Notes under the pieces: model-generated
What the model was told of the DNA's origin: nothing
Seen by the model: the letters and a program-made list of their open reading frames with translations, nothing else
The model's database searches: none
Source: Hofstenia miamia
Lineage: Eukaryota > Xenacoelomorpha > Acoela
Length of the DNA: 53,821 bases
Direction: 5' to 3'
Assembly: GCA_004352715.1 (NCBI GenBank)
Contig: SCFE01000006.1
Span: forward strand, 1-53,821
Shown here: piece by piece, positions 46,442-53,821 of the stretch
How the letters are laid out: every line of letters starts with the position of its first letter
How positions within the stretch are numbered: position 1 is the first letter of the stretch
Position numbers and translations under genes: made by a program

Positions 46442-46685
46442 CACCTCAATTTTTAGGTAAAATACCTAGAATTGAGACACCTAAAAAATTACCTGGATTT
46501 TTAGGTAAAAAAGGCATACCGAGATTTTAGGTGATATACCTAGAATAGAGGCGCATGAACAATTAGCAAAAATACCTAGAATATTTTCGGTATTTTCCCT
46601 AAATATTAAGGTGTCCCAATTTTAGGTATTTTACCTAAAATCTAGGTGGCCCTTTTTACCTAAAAATCTAGGTGTTTCATTTAGA
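46442..46685. repeat. Foldback element with iterated AGGTA/TACCT motifs
   Basis: The left arm 46442-46482 is matched in reverse complement by 46609-46648 with few mismatches. The palindromic core AGGTAAAATACCT lies in both arms, and AGGT/ACCT recurs at many further places (46496, 46533, 46574, 46658, 46670). The whole could form a long imperfect cruciform. No coding frame. Confidence 0.75.
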
Positions 46686-46748
46686 AAATTTTAAGAGTGT
46701 ACCGATTTCATTCAAGAATCCGTTTGCAAAGGTCATTCTCATATTTGA

Positions 46749-46990
46749 GGTATCAAGGGCGGACACATGATTTTGGGACCGGGGAGAGTCATGATCAAAT
46801 AAGTGACGGCAGCCCTCGAAATTGTGGAAATATTGAAAAAAATGGATCCTAAAAATACATATTTCACCAATTTAGTGATATTTTCTTAAAAATTCTTCCA
46901 ATTTTTTTTGATTTAAAAAATAAAAATTAACTTTGAAAACCTGACGGTGGGACATTTTGCCATTTCCCCTCCTTAAGTACGCCACTAGTA
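46749..46990. mobile_element. Possible small hAT-like MITE
   Basis: The left end CAAGGGCGGACACATGAT and the right end, read inward, CTAGTGGCGTACTTAAGG share a C.A/T.GGGCG.AC-like terminus. The stretch is GC-richer than its flanks and about 240 bases long. No clear target-site duplication was seen. Confidence 0.35.
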
Positions 46991-47144
46991 GTAATCTCGT
47001 AGCAATTTCTGCTTTAAATGGCTTCAAGTTGAGATCGATTGTCATGACATTATGTTTGTTGATTTGCAAACTTTTTTCTTTATAGCCGAGGTCGCTTTAG
47101 TTAGACAAGGTTGAAATATTAAAATAAGGATTACTGAATCTCTA

Positions 47145-47797
47145 TGACATGATCTTATAAATTATTAACCAATAATATATATTTGAAAAACCTATATACA
47201 TTTTATTGTTTCAGGCTATTTCAGTTTACCTTTGTACCTGTACAACGTATATAATTAGAAACAGTTAACCGAAATTAATACATAAATCGTATTAAATTGA
47301 TACGTTTCTCATTGTATGAAACATTGCAGGACCTAAAATTGAAAATGATAGAAGTTTAAGCAAACTGCTTCAAAATAAGAGCATGTAATTATGAATATAA
47401 AATCATTCTAACCACATTAATACATGTGTATTTAATTAGCAGAAATTTAAATTTCAACANNNNNNNNNNNNNNNNNNNNNTGACATGATCTTATAAATTA
47501 TTAACCAATAATATATATTTGAAAAACCTATATACATTTTATTGTTTCAGGCTATTTCAGTTTACCTTTGTACCTGTACAACGTATATAAACAGAAACAG
47601 TTAACCGAAATTAATGCATAAATCGTATTAAATTGATACGTTTCTCATTGTATGAAACATTGCAGGACCTAAAATTGAAAATGATAGAAGTTTAAGCAAA
47701 CTGCTTCAAAATAAGAGCATGTAATTATGAATATAAAATCATTCTAACCACATTAATACATGTGTATTTAATTAGCAGAAATTTAAATTTCAACACT
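47145..47797. repeat. Direct duplication around a 21-N gap
   Basis: 47145-47459 (starting TGACATGATCTTATAAATTA) recurs at 47481-47797 with only a few differences; the 21-N run 47460-47480 separates them. This is best read as overlapping contig ends or two haplotypes placed in series. Confidence 0.9.
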
Positions 47798-48134
47798 AAT
47801 TGATATTTCAGTTAGGAATAATTATTGTGTATTTAAAAATCAATGAGTATTTACGTAAGTCAATTTCAGTAATAACGTTCTTTGAAGCAGTAATTTTCAA
47901 TTAGTCAGTCATTTATATGAAAGTATTTAGGTCCTTGCACATCTATAACGATGAAGGTTTGCCTTGAAATAATGAATTACTATTTTAAAAACTTTAAGCA
48001 ATACTATATTATTTTATAGCACATTGTTTTCTTTAAAATATGAGAACTTTAAAATGAGGGAGACTCTCAAGTCTCTCAAGAGATATAAATGATGCCAAGA
48101 AGTAACAGTTAATAAACGGAGAGGATTAGTTTAT

Positions 48135-48260
48135 GGGAACCGAAAGGGCCCTCGTGCCTGAACCGTCCTAGAGAGTAACCTCCTCGCGGTGGTTCCTGGG
48201 GAAGCTACCTCCCAAGGCGAAAGCCAAAGGGTGGTGCTGAGCTAATACTTGACGGGCGCG
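48135..48260 (+). ncRNA. HDV-like self-cleaving ribozyme at a retroelement 5' end
   Basis: The nested double-pseudoknot parts are all present. P1 is GGGAACC (48135-48141) with GGTTCCT (48191-48197), 7 bp. P3 is ACC/GGT (48178-48180 and 48188-48190) closing the loop TCCTCGC, the same L3 sequence as in hepatitis delta virus ribozymes. P4 is AGC and ACCTCCC (48203-48213) with GGGTGGTGCT (48229-48238), capped by a GGC-GAAA-GCC hairpin. J4/2 contains CTAA (48242-48245), with C48242 the candidate catalytic base. P2 is AGTA/TACT, CCGTC/GACGG and CGTGC/GCGCG (5' parts 48153-48177, 3' parts 48246-48260). Cleavage would fall just before G48135. Such ribozymes are known at the 5' ends of R2- and RTE-type retrotransposons, where they free the transcript's 5' end. 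Confidence 0.72.
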
Positions 48261-48845
48261 TCGCTTTGCGGAGTCCCGAACCAAGAGTGGACGTTAAACA
48301 ATAGGGTATAAGAAGGTGCCGCCATGTGTGCTATGCGCATGTGGGGGCGGTAATGATGATGTGAGACTGTCTGGTAGTTTGTGGAACAGACGGCGACGTC
48401 TAGCATTAAATTGCTGCTGGTGCCCAGAGTCGTAGAGTGCGTCTACGAGGGCAGTAATACAGAGATTTTTCTCTGTCTCTGGCCTCTAGATAGGCCTTGG
48501 CCAGCATTTGCTGTGCCTTCCTATGAGGGAGCCCTGCTCTGTCATGGGTTTTAGTGCGGACAGTAGATGCTCACGAGTTACCCAGTTAGTAGCCTTGGTT
48601 GGCGAAAGCTGGAGAGGCGCAACCCTCTCATGAAGCTCAAGCCTTCGGCTTCACTCCTGCTGATCAGACTCAACACAGATCAGCACTCTGCATGCCAGGG
48701 GTCGCCAGAGGTCAAGCATGATTAAACCGGCCTTAGTGGTACACTTCTAGGGGTAGTTCCGGATTTTGATCTGTTGACACACACTCTTCAGTCTGTTGAC
48801 TGGTAGAGTAACCCCGACCACAGTTTATGGTAGGCTTTTTTGCAC
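48135..48845 (+). mobile_element. GC-rich 5'-UTR-like retroelement segment (LINE or its non-autonomous derivative)
   Basis: About 710 bases near 52% GC in a 70% AT setting, sharply bounded on the left by the ribozyme start (TTTAT/GGGAACC) and on the right near GATTGTCTC. It has no long open frame. It contains hairpin-prone segments (CTTCGGCTTC; CTGATCAGACTC...). The 5' ribozyme points to an R2/RTE-like source. Because the sequence ends after about 700 bases without RT, it may be a short non-autonomous derivative or a 3'-deleted copy. Family unknown. Confidence 0.6.
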
Positions 48846-48849
48846 TGGG

Positions 48850-49500
48850 ATGCCCAGAACTATCTGATTGTCTCTAAAGTTAATTTACACATACACAGTA
48901 TCATTAATATAATCAATTATGTTATTGGATGCTGTATATGTATTTAAGTATAACATTAGCTACTCAGATAGTTCTTCTGAGGAGTTCTGTGTGGGGATTA
49001 CCTAATGAAAATTCTTTGCTTGTTACAATGTTTAAATTTTTAGTAGCATTTGCTCGAATAAAACATGGAAATTGGCCATACGAGTGATGGAATTATTCAT
49101 CCAGTTTTTTTAAATAGGCTTTAGCAAGTTCCTACTTGCCTTAGAGCTTATGATGACCAACTTTAACATTTATGCTTTGAATCGCCTTAGATTTAGCTTT
49201 AACATTTATGCTTCTGTATAATTTACCTGCTTCAATGTCAGAAAGAAGATTTATTGAATTTAACAGAATCAGATGCTGCTAATTCTCTACTCACAGAATA
49301 GAAGAAGGAAAATTTTTAAACTAAAAAATTTAAAGTAGAAATCCAAAACTAAATTTGTGGATCTAATGTTAAGTTTATTTGATGTCATATCACCCCACAT
49401 GCATTACTTAAAAGCTTCAATTAAAATTAGTAAAAACCCTTTGTTGGTGTATTATTCAATATTAAATAACGAAAAAACTCTTGGTTCCGATCCGATTTGA
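48850..49500. other. AT-rich stretch, no gene recognised
   Basis: No coding motif, RNA gene or repeat boundary seen. Confidence 0.45.
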
Positions 49501-49516
49501 CAGAAATTGTACCATA

Positions 49517-50350
49517 ATCCGGGGCAACTTTGGCAGGTTTTAGGTTATTTCTGGAGTAGTACACTTAAAGCAAAAAAAAGATGTTGTTTTATGTGACTTG
49601 GTTGACATATGGTACATTCTCCATCTATTCATATTAAAAAGAAATAATAATTATGCATTAAGGGGTACATACCCCATGTTCCCGGCAACTTTGGCAGGTA
49701 CACAAACTTTCAATAAACTGGTAATAGAATGTCCTTTTACATATAATAACATCTTAAATTACATGCGTAACAATAAGTAAACACCTTTACAAGCTAGAAA
49801 ATATCTAATCAGACACGTAACATTGTTGGCAGTAAAATGCAGGGTTCTGGTTGTACTCCCCACCATTATAATTTCCACACACCATCGAAAGCAGTACACA
49901 CACTGCAACCCCTCGGAGCCTTCATAACCGGTGTATTCGATATTGTATGCAGCGCATTTGTTGCTGTCATATTGCTGAGTTCCTGAAGTACAAGCTTGCT
50001 CAGTTGCTTCTCTCAAATGTGATTGCGAACTGGAAGATGAAGAGGTATACTTCAGTAAGACGTGATTTTGTGACATTTGACCCTTGCACTGATGAGTTCA
50101 GTTGTTTCCAGCTTTGCTGAAATCCACAAAATTTGTTTTGACCCACAATTTGATCAATTTTTATTTAAAAAGAATATATTTATTGCACCAGTAATATTTT
50201 ATGCTTGATATGCAATGATTTTGAAGTTTTACCTTTCATTTGGCACCAAATTTAGTTATTTTGCGGGTAGTTTAATGATTCTAGCAGGCCTTTAAAGAAC
50301 ACGCTACGCACCTGCCAAAGTTACCCCAGCATGCCAAAGTTACCCCAGTC
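49517..50350. mobile_element. Inverted-repeat element with GGCAACTTTGGCAGG ends
   Basis: GGGGCAACTTTGGCAGG at 49517 and CCGGCAACTTTGGCAGGT at 49680 face CACCTGCCAAAGTTACCCC and ATGCCAAAGTTACCCCAG at about 50310-50349. Two copies of a 15-17-bp motif at each end, inverted between ends, suggest a DNA transposon with doubled terminal repeats. The interior has a Cys-rich minus-strand frame (49759-50076). Confidence 0.5.
49759..50076 (-). CDS. Cys-rich open frame, unidentified
   Basis: A minus-strand frame of 105 codons with seven cysteines (CTSGTQQYDSNKCAAYNIEY, GLQCVYCFRWC, NVTCLI) and a serine-rich start. Another minus-strand frame over 49794-49930 reads CGNYNGGEYNQN and FYCQQCYVSD-stop, so a frameshift or an intron near 49880 could join two Cys-rich parts. 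No family was recognised. It lies inside the inverted-repeat element, so it may be transposon-derived rather than a host gene. Confidence 0.25.
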   Translation of the reverse strand: MSQNHVLLKYTSSSSSSQSHLREATEQACTSGTQQYDSNKCAAYNIEYTGYEGSEGLQCVYCFRWCVEIIMVGSTTRTLHFTANNVTCLIRYFLACKGVYLLLRM

Positions 50351-50359
50351 TACGGCATA

Positions 50360-52360
50360 TTACGTGATTGAGATTTCACTACAATACATTAGTACTTACG
50401 TCGCGTTGGGAAGAAGGGGTCTTTCCTATTTTTTTGTGATTTAGAGTGATGCAAAATAAGAGATGGACAGGTTACTTACTAAGATCTGTGACGTCACGAT
50501 AACAATTTCTTGAACTTGATTTTTTTGAAAAAAAAATTTTCTCTATATTTGTTTTTATTATTTTTAATTTTTATTGTTGCCAGATTAATAGTGTTAAAGT
50601 AGTTCTTATTCGAGTTCTGAAGCTTTATTCTTTCGGCAAAAATTTCGAAATCATTAAAAAAGTAATGACTAATGAATGGCGAGGGAGTGGTCTAGAAAGG
50701 CAAATTTAGATTACGTAATTATTGAATGTCCCCATAATTCTGTGCTAATGCACAAAAACTCAAACAACAACACAACATTCCTGAGGAAAAGAACAATGAT
50801 TGACTTCGCTCTTAATGGTAAGCAAAATTATTGAATAAATCAGCAATGGTTACGAATTATGGTGATATTTCGAGATTATTCCAAATCTATTTCCTGGAAA
50901 TAATTTAAAAGCAATAGAATAAATCAATGCAATAGCGTTCCTGTTAAATATTTCCTAAGAAGTAATCTGCCAATCTTAGAATTTTTTATTATAGCTATAA
51001 TCTCCTCTTAAACCGCTCTGTTATCAGTGAACTATTTGCACTTCGTGGATTTAGGATATTCTGTCTTGTACTCAGAGCCAAACAATCCACTACAATGACA
51101 TCCTATATAGTCATTATAGCGCATTGTACTTCATACACTGTGTATTTTGAGGGCAAAATATTTTAATTTGCAAAAATGATAAAATAGAACATTCAAAAGC
51201 AATTTAACAAAAATTAACTAAGAAAATGAATTTATATTTAGCTAAAGTTCTATAAATATTCAAATACATTTTGCTTTGTGTATTGTGACTACAAATTTTA
51301 TATTTTACGAAAAAAATGACAATGAATTAATGACATTCTTCACAAAGAATACAAACATTATAATTAATTTTGGCACTACTTAACTAGAATCATTCATGCA
51401 TCCTAAATTTTGCAATTAAATAATTATTATTTCGTAATATAAGAATAAAATTTGAACGCTAAATTTACGTAAAATTGAGTAAAAAATTTAAATTTAATGT
51501 ATCTCTACAGTAGAGCTTTGTAGAGCGAGAAATTTAAACCACCCAAAATATATGAAATCTGGGGGCATTTATTGAGTTCATACCTATTTCTGGAAATTTA
51601 AAGTAAATATGTAATTTAATATTATATTGGTTTCCAAAGAACCATTGGACAAGATGGGACGCGGATTGTGGTATATTTTTCCTCAAACTAAACGTTGGTC
51701 ACTTAATCATAACAATTTTTTATTAGTGCTTTTTCAAATCTCGGATTAGTAATTATCTTCTAAAGACCTAAAGTTTATTTAATATAAGCTTAATATATTT
51801 AGGACTTCTTGTTCTTAAAAGAACCTACAAATGCATTGATGATTTAGTGCACGTGCTCTTACCATCTTTGTATATATTGTACCACTATTCGACCACCGCT
51901 TTTACTAACTGTTTGGGATAGCTTTATGTTGGATTTAAAGAGAATTTTTAATAAGGAAATAGTTATTTTTATAAATTATGCTAATTATTTTTAAAATTAT
52001 TAAGCTCTTCTTAATTTCCTTTGTTCATTTTAGGTTCCACTTGGGAATTACTCAAAGTTAGTATTTAGATCACTATGGAAAATGTTCGTCTAACAGTTTG
52101 TAAAATACAACACTATCTAAGCATATTCCTAATTTAAAATTTCGTGTAGCTTCACTATATACATGTACAAGGACATACATTAAGACAGTAAGCCTTCGAT
52201 TAACCGGCACCATCTGTTGAAAAGTATTTATGGCGCATAACTCATGATGACGGTTAAGCAAAGGCTCTTTGCAAACAATGCACAATTACATGTATAAATA
52301 ACGTTAGAGTAATCAACTTTCTGGATTTGATTTACTATATTGAGAATCTCCGTTTTTTGC
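50360..52360. other. AT-rich stretch, no gene recognised
   Basis: The minus-strand frame 52073-52285 and smaller ones carry no motif. GPCR upstream exons were looked for here on the minus strand and not found. Confidence 0.4.
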
Positions 52361-52363
52361 TTT

Positions 52364-53320
52364 GTCGGAACCTATTCAACATTGAGAGGGCAAAACTTCG
52401 TTCTTTCACTTGACAATACATTTTTTAAGTTTGTGTTTTTAGACCAATCTAATGATTTGATGTAATGATTTCTTATGACCTATAGAGGTGATTTATCCAC
52501 ACATAGAACACCATTATATTTGTACTTATTCAGACATCCTTATTTACCAATACTCAACAAATCCCAAAAAATCTGAACGCATTTATTTAGTTTTGGAATT
52601 GTTTATTTCATAAATAATTTTTCAATAAGTGTCAGCACTGTTAGTTTTTTTACTTAGGCTAGAATTGGGTTTGCCAATCTAAATATATGAGTAATATGCG
52701 TAGTGTAGTTTGTAGTTTTGTAAATATGTTTATATTTGTAAATATGTTCCTTGCATATAACTTATATTGCATATTACAAACTGCAAGGTAAACTATTGCT
52801 AGACTTATATAAATTATTGACAATGTATTTTGGTTTTCTTTATTTGTTCATTAGTTATGAGCATTTATAGGATTTTTTTGAATAAATCATCAGCTTTAAA
52901 AAAAATTTCTACGAAGTTGAAATCAATGCAAATAAAAATAGTTTTTTTGTAAAATGTTGCATGTCCTACAATAAATATGTATTTCCAGGTAAGCATTGGT
53001 CGGTTTGTAACATCCGAATTTATTCCAATTGTCTTCCTCTTTGGAGGGGCAACCGCTCTGCCTATGGCAATGAGTGCTAGCAACTCGCGATTACATTCAT
53101 GTTTTTGTAATGATAGTACACTGCAAATTAAGCTATACAATAATAAATAGTGATCTGATTCTTCCGAATCAAGAATTTGTGGAGCTGCTTCAATTTTGCT
53201 ACCATTTTTTAATAACCATACTAATCTTAGATATTGGGTGGCAAAAGTACCCCAATCCAAATATTGGGGGGGGGGAGTGATGACTGCCATCCTTGCCACC
53301 GCACTTCCGGCCGCACTAAG
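52364..53320. mobile_element. Diverged relative of the 17990 hAT-like element
   Basis: The left part CGGAACCTATTCAACATTGA followed by GAGGGCAAAACTTC parallels CGGAAGCAACTCAACATTGA and GGGGGCAAAACTTC at 17999. The right end, read inward from 53318 (AGTGCGGCCGGAAGTGCGG), parallels that element's right terminus, and both have a WTATTGGGG stretch just inside. Older and without a clear target duplication. The minus-strand open frame 52865-53392 runs through it and has no motif. Confidence 0.5.
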
Positions 53321-53502
53321 AGGTATTATATAAAATTCAAATAAATATTTTCTTACAAATATTACTTTGCTATGCTCCACATATGAAATCAATTTCTAAA
53401 AAATAGTCTTAAAAATTGGAAGTATTTTCATATTTAATTTTTAATTGTTGATGTGTAAGATTAGTAAATTTAATCCTTACAAAAAATAAAATCCAAGCAC
53501 GG

Positions 53503-53821
53503 CATTTAGATGTAATGATAAACGAACATTTCTTTGCAACTGGTGTGTTTTTATTATAGGGCACTCTACTCTGATCTGACCTAAATGAAAAATAATGCCT
53601 TATTCCAACTTTGATAACGTGACAAGGGAAGAAAATCACAGAAAATGCTCAGTAAATAGAGCGTAGTTATCAAAGTGAGTTTCATTACACTAAAAAGCCT
53701 CACCTATTTATTGAAAAGGCTTAATTGCTTTTAGCACAATCAAATGATTTCCATTTCTTAACTAAGTAGAAATCGCTTAAGCATTTAGATTTAATGATAA
53801 ACGAACATTTCTTTGCAACTG
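53503..53821. repeat. Direct repeat pair at the window end
   Basis: About 40 bases starting GCATTTAGATGTAATGATAA at 53503 recur at 53780-53821 with one or two differences (both end TTTCTTTGCAACTG). Spacing is about 277 bases. It could be a tandem repeat unit continuing beyond the window, or another contig overlap. Confidence 0.7.

Noticed and set aside
48135-48845. Ribosomal RNA fragment
   Set aside because: High GC and stable hairpins suggested rRNA, but I recognise no conserved 18S/28S segment. The HDV-like ribozyme and retroelement reading explains it better.
52865-53392. 175-codon minus-strand ORF
   Set aside because: Lies across the right part of a decayed hAT-like element; no motif and a composition like untranslated AT-rich DNA.
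1-53821. CRISPR arrays, bacterial operons, prophage
   Set aside because: Spliced animal genes throughout; the only short tandem repeats are TA microsatellites and the GGGTC array.

Overview
This is an AT-rich (by eye about 70% A+T) window from an invertebrate animal genome assembly, not a prokaryote or a virus. The evidence is spliced genes with GT-AG introns (several only 42-50 bases long), AATAAA poly(A) signals on the correct strand, animal housekeeping genes (exocyst EXOC4/Sec8, GPI-synthesis PIGF, ER lectin malectin, a rhodopsin-family receptor), and a dense load of decayed Penelope-like, LINE, hAT-like and piggyBac elements. I cannot fix the phylum. Two gaps of exactly 1000 N, smaller N gaps and six single-N joins, several flanked by duplicated sequence, point to a draft short-read scaffold.

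Layout. 1-1077: Penelope-like element (PLE) copy, cut by a gap. 2282-2687: 3' terminal exons of an unidentified minus-strand gene with a poly(A) signal. About 4430-4830: LINE reverse transcriptase remnant. 5104-15926: EXOC4 on the minus strand, at least 15 exons covering about the N-terminal half. One of its introns holds a LINE 3' end (9319-9633) and a truncated piggyBac transposase (9635-10379). 15.9-23.3 kb: no host gene seen, but a hAT-like element with a perfect 8-bp target duplication (17990-19491, its right part repeated to 20137) and a second inverted-repeat element (21336-22313). 23.3-24.9 kb: LINE remnant on the plus strand. 25624-28174: PIGF, then two adjacent malectin copies, one intronless and broken, the other with three introns. 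29.5-33.7 kb: tandem PLE fragments against a minus-strand LINE that carries an SGNH-hydrolase domain and an RT. 34078-35525: a second PLE copy, near-identical to the first, with GIY-YIG endonuclease and a hammerhead-like core. 36-37 kb: repeats. 39377-45201: the last two exons of a peptide-type GPCR on the minus strand; their intron hosts a 3.2-kb transposon with a decayed ORF. 46.4-53.8 kb: no secure host gene, but a foldback element, a GC-rich retroelement segment beginning with an HDV-like ribozyme (48135-48260), and further inverted-repeat elements.

The host genes are unrelated in pathway except that PIGF and malectin both act in the endoplasmic reticulum. They lie head to tail about 230 bases apart, and PIGF has a splice-acceptor-like AG two bases before its ATG. 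The most interesting signals are the HDV-like ribozyme, the hammerhead-like core in the PLE, and the intronless/intron-bearing malectin pair.
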